A stretch of DNA of 64,000 bases from Gemmatimonas aurantiaca (GCF_037190085.1 NZ_JBBCJO010000001.1:343504-407503), one strand, 5' to 3'. Positions 1 through 8,792 are shown, counted from the first letter of the stretch. The notes: a model not told the origin generated them from the letters alone. A program made the numbers and translations.

Positions 1-676
1 CGATATGTCCAGCATCGTTCAAATGTAGCGTCTCCAAACGGGTGGCGTTCGAGAGCTGCGCAACGTTTCCGAGTCGTCCACACCCGGTAACGAAAAGTCT
101 CTCCAATTGAAGCAATTGCTCAAGACCGTCCAAGGACCTAAGCGCACGGAGGTTGTACAATCCCAAAGTCGTGAGGCGCTCGAATGCGCCGAGATCCTGG
201 ATATCCGATACAGCACTATTGGCAACCTCAAGGGAAATGAGTCCGGAGAGTGCTTTCAAGGAAGACAGGCTCTTTCCGTCATAACGATGTATAAAGAGCG
301 TTTCCAATGACCTTGCATCGAAAAGGCTTTCGCTCCCCGCTCTCCAATACAACACACAGCTCTGCAGTTCGGGCCAGCAAGAGAAGTCCAGTGGCGTCAA
401 ACAGTATGTCTCGATACTGAGGTCCCGCAATCGAGGCAGTGTATGGATCACGCTGATATCCTCAATGGTGAGATCGAGAATCTTGAGCCCATCCAACCAA
501 GGCACTTCGCGAAGAAAATCAATACCCGTATCACTCCATCCTCGAGCCGGGTTGAGGTGCAGCTCACGAATGCCCTCTCTGCGCATGAAGTCTCCTATGT
601 CTGAATGCCAGCGACCGAGGAGAACCAAACGTGTGCCGTTCCTGCCCGACTCAAGGGTGAAGTGATGTGAGGTCAA
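1..676 (-). CDS. Leucine-rich-repeat protein, candidate immunity partner of the Rhs toxin (partial at window edge)
   Basis: About 225 codons are visible, read from a TTG at 676 down to the left edge, where the gene runs out of the window. The start lies two bases after the TAA of the Rhs gene and has GGAG eight bases upstream, inside the Rhs 3' end, so translation is probably coupled. The product is a chain of irregular leucine-rich repeats of roughly 20-25 residues (LKILDLTIEDISVIHTLP, LISLEVANSAVSDIQDLG, LTTLGLYNLRALRSLDGLE). I see no signal peptide or membrane segment, so it is probably cytoplasmic. G+C is close to 50%, well below the neighbouring genes, which suggests transfer together with the toxin tip. 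Its place directly behind a toxin tip fits an immunity protein that binds the nuclease; this is inference from position, as LRR proteins have many roles. Confidence 0.6.
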   Translation of the reverse strand, partial: MTSHHFTLESGRNGTRLVLLGRWHSDIGDFMRREGIRELHLNPARGWSDTGIDFLREVPWLDGLKILDLTIEDISVIHTLPRLRDLSIETYCLTPLDFSCWPELQSCVLYWRAGSESLFDARSLETLFIHRYDGKSLSSLKALSGLISLEVANSAVSDIQDLGAFERLTTLGLYNLRALRSLDGLEQLLQLERLFVTGCGRLGNVAQLSNATRLETLHLNDAGHI

Positions 677-678
677 CC

Positions 679-1158
679 TTATCTCTCCAGTAGATAACGA
701 CGTTTGGGGCCAAGCGGGTTGATCTTGTTTTCCAGGTTTGTGATTCCACCAAGCTCGTTGATTCGTCGCTGTTCTGCGACTTCGCGTGCGAGCTTGCCGC
801 CGAGTACTTCGACGCGCCTTACCGCAGCCATATCGGATTGAGCGAGCTTTCCGCTACGAACATGCTGTGTGAGACGCAGAGAAATATTGCTCGACTGACC
901 AACGTACGTCTTTCCGGTGGTCGCAGTAAATTCATAAATCGCTTCCGTTATGAGCGCTGATCGGGAGATACCGACAGCGGCCCCCGATCGGAGTGCCTGC
1001 CCCAGCCTAAGGACTTCGATCGACATGCCCCCCGCGGCACCACCGACCGTCAACGGTAGTGTTGCGAGAGTACCAAAGACCTCGAGCGGTCCTTCCACCG
1101 GCGCGAGCCGTCGACCGATCTCCTGAAAGACGCCCCCGCAACTCGGCGGACAGGTGAA
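679..1158 (-). other. Predicted cleaved Rhs tip: linker plus GIY-YIG nuclease toxin domain
   Basis: This part of the Rhs gene codes for residues 1416-1574, downstream of DPFGL. About 70 residues with a hydrophobic stretch (around 1440-1485) precede the nuclease. GIY-YIG signatures that I can see are IYEF (1489-1492) for GIY, TYVGQS (1499-1504) for YIG, Arg1510 and His1514 in the following helix, Glu1544 as the likely metal-binding acid, and an Asn in the ENKINP segment near 1559. All expected catalytic positions are present, so the domain looks active. Lines 841-960 count at about 47-52% G+C, against 63-70% just upstream at 1021-1140, so the composition break sits near the start of the nuclease rather than at the cleavage motif. 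Confidence 0.75.
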
Positions 1159-4100
1159 CAACCCAAACGGATCCGAAAAATTCGCCGGATTACTCCCCGC
1201 AAACCCGTACAGGTTGAGCCCGCCCGCCAGGCCGATCGGATCTTCCTGCGTAAACCGGCCTGCCCCTGGATCATAGTACCGGTTCCGCCGATAGTGCGTT
1301 CCAGTGGCCGTCTGTTTGTCGTCCAGCAGCGTCCCGCTGAACGCGCTGGGCAGGTACTTCGGCCGCTCGTACGCGAACCACATGTTCGGCAGACCAATCT
1401 GCAGATTGGCGGTGCGGGTGCCTCCTCCCGCGAGTGAGATCGTTCGGCTGCATTCCGCCTTGCCATCGGCACATGCCGCCACGCCCACCTTGCCGAGCGC
1501 CGTCCACATCAGGGAGACCGTCGTGGGCGGAAATACGATGCTCGAATCGCCCTGGAAAAAGTCCACGTAGTTGTAGCGTGTCAGCGCCACCGGCTGATCG
1601 AGTGTCAGCCCATACGTATACACCAGTCGTCCGAAGAAGGGGTTCGGATCCTGCGCGTTCAGGACGCGCGGATACTTCGGAAGAAACAGGTCGTTGTCCA
1701 GCACGCTATCCGGTTCGGCGCTCCGCGTGGGCACCTTGACGGGCACCTGCAATTCGATCAGCTCGCGCTCGTCTTCCCACACCGTGCGCCGCAGGGTGCT
1801 CATGTCGCAATTGAGTCGATCGCGGCCCACGTCGTTGGCGAGGAAACACTCCCGGTCCACGCGCACCGATACCCGGCGCCCGAGAGCGTCATAACGATAG
1901 GTCTCGAACACCCGTCGACGATCATCGTCCAGCGTCATCGAGCGCCAGCGGTAGTCCGCAGCAGCCAGGGTGCCATCGGCCGCATAGTACGAGAGACGCC
2001 GCTCACGAAACCGGCTGTCACTCGTACTGCCGTCGGTGCGCTGATACGCCTGGGTGTTGCCCGCCGCATCGTACGTGTAGGTGCGCGCCCCTCCCGTGCC
2101 CCCAGCCTGCCCGGTGATCCGCCCTACGTTCGCCTGATAGCTCGCGGAATAGGCGAACGACTGTGAGGCGCTGCTCACGCCGGGGTTGAGACTACCGCCG
2201 GTCCGCGAGCTGTTGAACGTGGTCGTCGAGTCGGTCAACATGTTGCCCAACGCATCGTAGGTCAGCTTCTCACGGCTGCCCACTCGCGCACTGCCGCCCT
2301 GGATCGCGCCCTGCTGGCTCATGCTGCTCGACGCCAGGTGTCCGAGACCCGTATACGTGAACTGTGCGGTGTCGCGGAAGCCGGCCGCATCGTAGCGCCA
2401 CCGGCGGAATCCGCGTGCGTCGAATGCGGAGCGTGCCGAACGCACGGGGGATACGCCGATACGGCCGTTTGCCGTACTGGGATTGGTGATCACGTCGAGG
2501 CTGTCGTAGCCCGCCGCGCTGTACGTCCACTGCTCCTGATAACCACCCGGAAAGTCCAGCGTTGCCGGTTCACTCCGCACCGTGTACGAGTAGGTGTAGG
2601 CATTGCCCAGCGGATCGGAGATCGACAGCAGATCGTCGAGGTAGGGATGGTAGACCCGCAACAGACTGTCCTGTCCCGCGCTCGCCAACTGCGACGGCAG
2701 TTTCACCGACGTGCGTCGTCCGTTCAGGTCGTAGCGGAACGACAACAGGTAGTTGTGTTTGGTGGTGTCGATCGTTGCGGCGTTGGCGGCACGCAGGATC
2801 TGCCGCTCCGAGGCGAGCAGACCGTTCGGGAGATAGGTGCGCGTGACACGGGCGTCGCGATTGTTGGCCGTGAGAATCCGTCCCGCGCTGTCGTACGTGA
2901 ATTGCTGGGTGTCGACCGGGATCAGATAGTCGGTGCCGCTGTTCGGCTTCCACGGAAATGCGAACGTATCGAATGCCGTGTCGGTCACCGCCGTGTAGCG
3001 CACCGCCGACAGCCGTCGCGTCAGCAGCTCGTTCGCCAGGCCGTACGTCATCGACACCGTATCGCTCTTGCGCGTGATCACCCGCTCGACGTTTCCCGCT
3101 GGGTCGTAGAACGTGCGCTCGACCTGGTTGTCCGGTGCGGTCTCCACGATGCGCCGTCCCGCGCTGTCGTACTGCCACTGGGTGGTGATGGCTCCGATGC
3201 TCGCGTCGGGCGACGACGACTGCCGTTGCAGCCACACCAGACGTCCCTCTCGGTCGTAACGACTCCGCGTCGTGAGGGTCTGTGTACCGGCGCCGAGTGG
3301 CGCGGTGACGGTGACGATGGAATCACGATCCATGCGATCGAACGTCGTCGACGTGCACTGCTGTGCCGGCGTGACCGCAATGCTGGTGTCGACACACACC
3401 TGGGCCGCACGTCCGATGGCGTCGCTCAGGGTGTGCGTGGCCGAATGGATCGTCGTGACCGCACCGATGCGCGACGCGGTACGGGTGTCGGACACGTTCC
3501 CGAGGGCATCGTATTGCAGGGAATCGAAATCGGTGCGTCCCGCCAGTGTATTCGGATGGACGACGGAGACCAGCAGCCCCGACGCCGAGGTCCCGGCCGC
3601 CCCGTAGTTGAACGAGGTGCGGGACACCGCGCCGCGATAGTCTTCGCGGGTCAGTACGTTGCCGCGGGTGTCGTACGTGAATTGCACCGACCCGCCCATC
3701 GGCACGAACATCGCCGTCACGCCGTCGGGCCACTGCGTGCTGCCGTAGGCGTACGAATAGACCACGGACACGCCTGGCGCGAAGGCATTGAGATCCCAGC
3801 GGGAGGTGGGATTGCCACGATCGTTGTAGGTGTACTGCTGCACGAATCCCGTGGGATCGGTGGCCTCGGTCACGAGCCCGGGGAAACGGGAGTCGTCACG
3901 CCGCAAGGTCGAGGTGCTCCCCCGGGGATCGCGGAGGCGATTCACCGCGCCATACCGGCTCACAGCGATGTTCCAGGTGTCCGCCACGGCACGCGGTCCA
4001 TCGATCGTCGTGCGGGCATTCACCGTGTCGGGAGGCAGCGACACGCCACAGGTACCGCCGCCCAGCATTCCGCGCGTTTCGGCGGTACACACGGCCCACG

Positions 4101-5403
4101 TGATCGGATCGGTCGATCCGGCCCCGGCATGGACCGTGGTCCCCGCCAGCCGCGCCGCGCCGTCGAATGTGAAGGTCCGCGCCCGCGCATGTTTGTCGCT
4201 GCGCGAGGTCATGAGGTTCGTCACCGATCCGCCGTACGCGAAGGTGGTGACGAAGCCGTCGGGATCGGTGATGGACGTGAGGCGTCCACTGCTCACCGAC
4301 GTGCCGACATTGCGTGTGCCGGATACGGTCGGTGCCGTGATCTGTGCGAGCTTCTGATTGCCGTCGTAGGTGAAGGCGTATGTCAGGGCCCCACGCGGCA
4401 AGGTGATACCCGAGAGGCGTCCGCTCGTGCGGGCGAAGTGGGTGGTATCGCCGAGCCGGTTGATCGTGGCGATATGCTCTCCCGTGATGTCGAACACGAC
4501 ACGTGCGCCCCCTTCGACTGCCCGCACGAACGTATTGCTGGCCAACGGACTCATGATGGAGTCGGGGCGCGTGATGGTGTCGGTGACCCAATGATTCAGC
4601 AGCTCCGCCTCGCCCACCACTTTCCGGCGATAGAGTCGCGTGCTGCCGTCACCACCCACCCACAACATCGGCCCATCGGGAAGGAGTACGAGGCGCTCGT
4701 AACCGGCCAGCCACCATCCGGCGCCGAACTCGGAGGCGCTGCGGTTGACGATGATCAACGTATCGACGGACTGGGTCTGCACCGTTGTCCCGTTCACCGT
4801 GGCCGAGAGCGCCAGAGTGTAGGGATAGACACCGGTGGGATAGCTGATGCCATCGAATGTCAACGCGATCCGGCGCGTGCTCCCACCGGGGAGCTGGGTG
4901 CCGGTGTAGTTCTGTGCCGCGACGGTGGTGGGTGTGCCGTTCACGACGAGTTGCAACGTGGCCGTCGCGGTCGACACCGTTCCACTGGGGAGGGTGACGT
5001 TCGCGCGCACGACGGGATAGGGATGCGCATGTTGCGCGTGATACACGAGCGTGGGCGTCCGCGCCGACCCCCGCACGCGGGTCGAGGGGAGTGCATGCGC
5101 CACACGCAGATCGCCGCATTCCGATGCCGTCGTGGCATCGAACGCGAATGTGAAACACTGATCGGTGGCGATCGATGTGCCGGGATTGACGGCGCGGGTG
5201 TTGACGGTGAGTGACTGGCGCGATCGTGGCGACGGCAGCGATCGCAATGGTGGAGCATGGTGCGCATCGGAAGCGGGTGCAGGCCGCTCCGGAGGGACCA
5301 GCGAGGAGAGCATCGAAGCAGCGGCTGCCGCGCCGACGCTCACGAGCACCGCGAGACGTGAGAACATGGGAAATGGGGATGATGGTGAACGATGAACGAC
5401 CAT
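679..5403 (-). CDS. Secreted Rhs/YD-repeat polymorphic toxin with GIY-YIG nuclease tip
   Basis: 1574 residues from the ATG at 5403. The stretch from Met13 (ATG 5367), MFSRLAVLVSVGAAAAAS, looks like a Sec signal peptide, so 5367 is a realistic alternative start; neither has a good Shine-Dalgarno. The middle is a long series of YD repeats (YDTRGNV, YDALGNV, YDREGRL, YDSAGRR, YDLNGRR, YDALGRR), which in this family fold into a hollow shell around the toxin. The Rhs core ends with DPIGL at 1388-1392, exactly 18 residues, then DPFGL at 1411-1415: the known aspartyl autoprotease arrangement that releases the C-terminal tip. The tip (1416-1574) carries a GIY-YIG nuclease domain. There is no PAAR or VgrG-like segment, so export looks Sec-type or wall-associated rather than type VI. 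The gene is followed at 2 bp by an LRR gene and diverges from a sigma-54 activator. Confidence 0.9.
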   Translation of the reverse strand: MVVHRSPSSPFPMFSRLAVLVSVGAAAAASMLSSLVPPERPAPASDAHHAPPLRSLPSPRSRQSLTVNTRAVNPGTSIATDQCFTFAFDATTASECGDLRVAHALPSTRVRGSARTPTLVYHAQHAHPYPVVRANVTLPSGTVSTATATLQLVVNGTPTTVAAQNYTGTQLPGGSTRRIALTFDGISYPTGVYPYTLALSATVNGTTVQTQSVDTLIIVNRSASEFGAGWWLAGYERLVLLPDGPMLWVGGDGSTRLYRRKVVGEAELLNHWVTDTITRPDSIMSPLASNTFVRAVEGGARVVFDITGEHIATINRLGDTTHFARTSGRLSGITLPRGALTYAFTYDGNQKLAQITAPTVSGTRNVGTSVSSGRLTSITDPDGFVTTFAYGGSVTNLMTSRSDKHARARTFTFDGAARLAGTTVHAGAGSTDPITWAVCTAETRGMLGGGTCGVSLPPDTVNARTTIDGPRAVADTWNIAVSRYGAVNRLRDPRGSTSTLRRDDSRFPGLVTEATDPTGFVQQYTYNDRGNPTSRWDLNAFAPGVSVVYSYAYGSTQWPDGVTAMFVPMGGSVQFTYDTRGNVLTREDYRGAVSRTSFNYGAAGTSASGLLVSVVHPNTLAGRTDFDSLQYDALGNVSDTRTASRIGAVTTIHSATHTLSDAIGRAAQVCVDTSIAVTPAQQCTSTTFDRMDRDSIVTVTAPLGAGTQTLTTRSRYDREGRLVWLQRQSSSPDASIGAITTQWQYDSAGRRIVETAPDNQVERTFYDPAGNVERVITRKSDTVSMTYGLANELLTRRLSAVRYTAVTDTAFDTFAFPWKPNSGTDYLIPVDTQQFTYDSAGRILTANNRDARVTRTYLPNGLLASERQILRAANAATIDTTKHNYLLSFRYDLNGRRTSVKLPSQLASAGQDSLLRVYHPYLDDLLSISDPLGNAYTYSYTVRSEPATLDFPGGYQEQWTYSAAGYDSLDVITNPSTANGRIGVSPVRSARSAFDARGFRRWRYDAAGFRDTAQFTYTGLGHLASSSMSQQGAIQGGSARVGSREKLTYDALGNMLTDSTTTFNSSRTGGSLNPGVSSASQSFAYSASYQANVGRITGQAGGTGGARTYTYDAAGNTQAYQRTDGSTSDSRFRERRLSYYAADGTLAAADYRWRSMTLDDDRRRVFETYRYDALGRRVSVRVDRECFLANDVGRDRLNCDMSTLRRTVWEDERELIELQVPVKVPTRSAEPDSVLDNDLFLPKYPRVLNAQDPNPFFGRLVYTYGLTLDQPVALTRYNYVDFFQGDSSIVFPPTTVSLMWTALGKVGVAACADGKAECSRTISLAGGGTRTANLQIGLPNMWFAYERPKYLPSAFSGTLLDDKQTATGTHYRRNRYYDPGAGRFTQEDPIGLAGGLNLYGFAGSNPANFSDPFGLFTCPPSCGGVFQEIGRRLAPVEGPLEVFGTLATLPLTVGGAAGGMSIEVLRLGQALRSGAAVGISRSALITEAIYEFTATTGKTYVGQSSNISLRLTQHVRSGKLAQSDMAAVRRVEVLGGKLAREVAEQRRINELGGITNLENKINPLGPKRRYLLER

Positions 5404-5415
5404 CCCCCGAACAAA

Positions 5416-5430
5416 GCACGAAGAGTGCCA
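5416..5430 (-). promoter_or_regulatory. Candidate sigma-54 (-24/-12) promoter of the Rhs gene
   Basis: On the minus strand the sequence reads TGGCACTCTTCGTGCTT. The invariant GG (5429-5428) and GC (5417-5416) are separated by exactly ten bases, as in the consensus TGGCACG-N4-TTGC. Transcription would begin near 5404, which leaves almost no leader for ATG 5403 and would favour translation from ATG 5367. The element also contains a GCAC/GTGC dyad, so it could be an operator instead. The adjacent activator gene makes the sigma-54 reading attractive. Confidence 0.45.
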
Positions 5431-5500
5431 TGTGAATCATTCATGCAACTCGTTGATGTACAGTCATTTGAGCGTTTCCACTCTCCCCGGTCGTTTTGCG

Positions 5501-5530
5501 GATTCGCGCGCATTCGCGCGAATTCGCATG
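5501..5530. repeat. Three tandem 10-bp repeats forming adjacent dyads, candidate activator binding site
   Basis: The block reads gattcgcgcg, cattcgcgcg, aattcgcatg: three copies with a period of 10 bp, one helical turn. It contains the perfect 12-bp palindrome ATTCGCGCGAAT at 5512-5523 and a near-copy at 5502-5513. Its centre lies about 110 bp upstream of the predicted Rhs transcription start and upstream of the activator's own promoter, the usual place for a bacterial enhancer-binding-protein site. Function is inferred. Confidence 0.45.
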
Positions 5531-5566
5531 ACGGCCTCGGGCGTTTCGGCACGTCCTCGGCCTCTC

Positions 5567-5595
5567 TTGTGATTCGGTATTTATTCGGGTATCAT
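5567..5595 (+). promoter_or_regulatory. Predicted sigma-70-type promoter of the sigma-54 activator gene
   Basis: TTGTGA (5567-5572) and TATCAT (5590-5595) are separated by 17 bp, a near-consensus -35/-10 pair. It lies about 45 bp before the chosen ATG of the activator and just downstream of the tandem dyads, so the regulator could control its own expression. Confidence 0.5.
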
Positions 5596-5640
5596 GAGCA
5601 CTCCAGTTCCGCGGATCCACTGCGCAATGCGGAGAGCACC

Positions 5641-6666
5641 ATGTCCGTCAATTCGAACAATTCGAGGAGTACCGTCGGTTCCGTAAGCACGCTGCTGGGA
5701 CGCAGTGAAATCATGGATCGCGTCCGCGATCTCATTGCGCGTGTCGCGGCGGCTCGTCTACCGGTGCTCATCGAAGGGGAGACCGGCACGGGGAAGGAAC
5801 TCGTCGCGCAGGCGATCCACGTGGCGTCGGGGCGCCGCGGTCGTTTCATCCCGTTCAATGTGTGCGCGATTCCCGAGAGCATCTTCGAGAGCACCCTTTT
5901 TGGGCACGTCCGTGGTGCATACACCGGCGCACTCGATGATGCCGATGGTTTTCTCGTCGAGGCCGATCGTGGCACCGCGTTTTTCGATGAGATCGGCACA
6001 CTCGCGGCGATCGCGCAGGGGAAACTGCTGCGCGCTCTGGAGACGGGAGCGTTTCGTCCGGTGGGTGCCCGGTTGGACCGGCGGAGCGATTTCCGTATCG
6101 TGGCGGCCGCCAACCTGCCGCTCATGCAAAGTGTCGAGGCCGGAACGTTCCGCGCCGACCTGGCGCATCGGTTGTCGGGGTGTGTGATCACACTGCCGCC
6201 ACTTCGTGCGCGTCGTGAGGACATCGGTCTGCTCGTCGAACATTTTGGCGCGCAGGCGAGCGCCCGCACGATCCATTTCACGTCGGAGGCACTGGACGTA
6301 CTGGCCTCGCTGCCGTGGCCCGGCAATGTCCGGGAGCTTCGACTTTTTGTCGAACGGGCCGCGCTGCTCGCCGACGGTCCCACCATCGGCACCCGGCAGG
6401 TCCAGACCATGCTCTCGGCTGCCACCTCACAGAGCGTATTCCCACCGGTATCTCCACCGGCGCGCGCGGTACACGAATCCGGACCACGAATGTTCGCCGC
6501 GTCCGACACACCGGGCCATACGGATGCCGATCGGGTGGAGTTGCTTCGTCTCCTCGACGACGCAGGCTGGAATACGAAGCGGCTTGCGATGCGGCTCGGC
6601 ATTCATCGATCCACGCTCTATCGACGCATGACGCGGCTGGGCATCGCACCACGACGATCTCTCTGA
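5641..6666 (+). CDS. Sigma-54-dependent transcriptional activator, AAA+ and Fis-type HTH, no sensory domain
   Basis: 341 residues from ATG 5641, chosen because GGAGAG lies four bases upstream; the open frame continues further 5' without a good start signal. The AAA+ core carries Walker A GETGTGKE (46-53), the sigma-54 contact loop as GAYTGA (92-97, Phe replaced by Tyr), Walker B FFDEIG (114-119) and an arginine-finger region FRADLAHRL (170-178). A Fis-like helix-turn-helix, TKRLAMRLGIHRSTLYRRM, lies at 312-330. Only about 20 residues precede the AAA+ domain, so there is no receiver, PAS or GAF input; PspF and HrpS are known proteins with this layout. It diverges from the Rhs gene, and the shared gap holds a -24/-12-like site and dyads, so control of the toxin is a plausible role. 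Confidence 0.88.
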   Translation: MSVNSNNSRSTVGSVSTLLGRSEIMDRVRDLIARVAAARLPVLIEGETGTGKELVAQAIHVASGRRGRFIPFNVCAIPESIFESTLFGHVRGAYTGALDDADGFLVEADRGTAFFDEIGTLAAIAQGKLLRALETGAFRPVGARLDRRSDFRIVAAANLPLMQSVEAGTFRADLAHRLSGCVITLPPLRARREDIGLLVEHFGAQASARTIHFTSEALDVLASLPWPGNVRELRLFVERAALLADGPTIGTRQVQTMLSAATSQSVFPPVSPPARAVHESGPRMFAASDTPGHTDADRVELLRLLDDAGWNTKRLAMRLGIHRSTLYRRMTRLGIAPRRSL

Positions 6667-6701
6667 GCGGGCGATCGGTTGGCGCGTCGTGTCGCCGTCG
6701 G

Positions 6702-8792
6702 CTAGCGCACCTGAATCACGCGTGATGCCAGCGCGGTCCGTTGTTTGGCATCCGTCGCCGAGATTTCGAGCACGTATTCACCCGGTGAGAGCTTCGAGAG
6801 ATCGAAGTACATCGCCCGCGAGAGAATGGGCGTGCCGCGTCGCTGCGCCTGGCCGCCGGTGGCGTTGGGGGAGGCGGCCGGGTCCTGCCAGCCAACGGCC
6901 ACACCATTGTAGGGCGCGGCCATGAGTTTGAGTGCCGCCACCGCGCGACGCAGGAAACCCGGGCGCTGCCGAGGAGTCACCGCGATGGTGAACTGCACAC
7001 TGTCGCTCGCCGGCACGCCGTAGGTTTCCCAGAAGAGACCGATACGGTCCCGTGCGACACTCACACCCGGCAGCATGTGCGGCAGCATCGCGTCGACATC
7101 GCGTGGCAGGTCTGGGCCGTCGGCACGGAACAACACGGGATCGGACAGGGCGATGGAATCGCTGCCCAGGTCGTCGAGCGTGCCCGGCGCACGATAGCCG
7201 CGTCGTACACGACCCAGGACGCGATCGGGCGTATGGTCACTCGTACTGCTCTGCGTATTGCCCTGCATGGTGCCCTGCAACTCGAACGACAGCACGCCCG
7301 AGATCGGCGCGATCCGACCCGACAGCACCGCCGAGGCACCCTGGACGCCCGACGTGGTTGCGATGGTCGTGAAGACATCGGGCTCGGGACTCACGAGAAA
7401 GGTGAGTGTGTCATGTCGTGGCGATGCGGAGTCGGAACCCGCATGTACGGCGGCGATGTCCACGGCAGCGGCGATCTGCAATTGTGTCTGTCGCCGGAAT
7501 GTGACCATCTGCCACTCCGTGAACTGGACCACGCGGGTGCCGGGCATGCGCATGTGTGCGAACGGCCACCACACGGTTTTCCGGAAGCCGCGCTCGTGGA
7601 CGGCCGACACGCCCTCCGGTGGGGTGAGTGTCCATGCGGTATCAGCGGCCCGCGTCTCGTCGAGAAACAGGAGCCCCGGCGCGTCGAAGGCCACGCGGGG
7701 ACCGTCGTATTCAGCCGAGGAGTAGGGAGCGAGAGGCGACGTGCCGCGGGCTTCGAGATAGCTGGAGTGCCCGGTATCCGTCTGCACCCCGATCCACGTC
7801 GTCAGCGCAGGCCAGCCGTATCGCTGGATCATTTCCTGGACCGTGGGCCCACCACCGTTCGGGGTCCAGTCGTAGCGTTCGTCGACGCCACCGGAGGTGT
7901 GCAACATGGCCGCGATGCGTCGGGCCATGTGGGTGGCGCGACGCTCGTTGTATGATGTCGTCCATGCCGGATCGGCCAGCCAGAAGTGGCGCTGCGCCAT
8001 CGCGTGCCGAATGTCGCAGGGACGCTCGAGGTATTCCTTGCGTTGGGCCAGTGGCAGGATGGCCCCGATATCGGTGAGTCCGCACCGTTCGTCCGGCGCC
8101 ATGGTCGACAGCGCCCGCGCGAAGTGGGCATCGGCTTCACGGTCATCACCTTGTTCGTGATGCACATACGCCGTGAGCGCGGCGCACAACCACGGCTCGG
8201 CGCCGCAGGAGGCCAGAACCTTCAGGGCCGGCGCGTACAGGCTGTCGTATACGAGAAAGCGGATGTACTGGCCGAGGATCCACTGGTCATCCGGCGTTTC
8301 GGCGAGCGTCCGTTGCAGCACCGTGCGCAGGCTGTCGCGGGCGTGCGCCAGGGAATCGGCATGGGCCGCCGTGAAGAACGCTCCCTGTCTGGCGGTCTCG
8401 CGCACGGAGTCGGGAACGTCCATCAGCATCCACGTGGGGCAGAGCCCGTATGCACTGCTCACCGCGATGGGAGTGTAGCCGCGGGGCATCGGCAGAATGT
8501 ATCGGCCACGGGTTTCGTTCGCGTGGCAGTGTACATATGTCCCGAACTGTCCGCTGAGCCAGTCGTGTCCCCGGCCCCCGACGCGGCGGTGTTCACTGTC
8601 CAGCCAAGCGGTGCGCGCGCGCTTCAGGTAGCGTTGCACGACACGTCTTGCTCGCACGAGCGGTGCGGTGTCGATCACCGCTGCTTCGGATGTCGCCGGC
8701 TGCGCCTGCTGGTCCTTCTGCGCGTGCGCTGGTGACGCGACGACGAGCAGCAGGCCGAGGCTCAGCGGGAGGAGCGAGCGAGGGAAGGGCAT
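6702..8792 (-). CDS. Secreted protein of unknown function
   Basis: Read from Met9 of the longest frame (ATG 8792), because MPFPRSLLPLSLGLLLVVASPAHAQ is a clear Sec signal peptide; ATG 8816 is the alternative, and neither has a convincing Shine-Dalgarno. The mature protein is about 670 residues. The N-terminal half is Ala/Leu-rich and helical with a TPR-like stretch (roughly residues 170-270: TLAETPDDQWILGQYIRFL and what follows). Next comes a segment with FWLADPAW and RYGWPALTTW that recalls the GWxTD proteins of related phyla; this is recall, not proof. The C-terminal half looks beta-rich and ends in a segment like a secreted protein's C-terminal domain (FDLSKLSPGEYVLEI). It converges with the sigma-54 activator. 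Likely periplasmic or surface-located; no function assigned. Confidence 0.7.
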   Translation of the reverse strand: MPFPRSLLPLSLGLLLVVASPAHAQKDQQAQPATSEAAVIDTAPLVRARRVVQRYLKRARTAWLDSEHRRVGGRGHDWLSGQFGTYVHCHANETRGRYILPMPRGYTPIAVSSAYGLCPTWMLMDVPDSVRETARQGAFFTAAHADSLAHARDSLRTVLQRTLAETPDDQWILGQYIRFLVYDSLYAPALKVLASCGAEPWLCAALTAYVHHEQGDDREADAHFARALSTMAPDERCGLTDIGAILPLAQRKEYLERPCDIRHAMAQRHFWLADPAWTTSYNERRATHMARRIAAMLHTSGGVDERYDWTPNGGGPTVQEMIQRYGWPALTTWIGVQTDTGHSSYLEARGTSPLAPYSSAEYDGPRVAFDAPGLLFLDETRAADTAWTLTPPEGVSAVHERGFRKTVWWPFAHMRMPGTRVVQFTEWQMVTFRRQTQLQIAAAVDIAAVHAGSDSASPRHDTLTFLVSPEPDVFTTIATTSGVQGASAVLSGRIAPISGVLSFELQGTMQGNTQSSTSDHTPDRVLGRVRRGYRAPGTLDDLGSDSIALSDPVLFRADGPDLPRDVDAMLPHMLPGVSVARDRIGLFWETYGVPASDSVQFTIAVTPRQRPGFLRRAVAALKLMAAPYNGVAVGWQDPAASPNATGGQAQRRGTPILSRAMYFDLSKLSPGEYVLEISATDAKQRTALASRVIQVR

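Noticed and set aside
2338..5214. Very long open frame (958 codons) on the plus strand across the Rhs gene
   Set aside because: Antisense shadow caused by high G+C codon use; its translation is Arg/His/Gly-rich without domains, whereas the minus-strand YD repeats are unmistakable.
5404..5440. Longer alternative start for an overlapping minus-strand frame (MIHMALFVL...)
   Set aside because: It is out of frame with the Rhs protein and gives an Arg/His-rich product.
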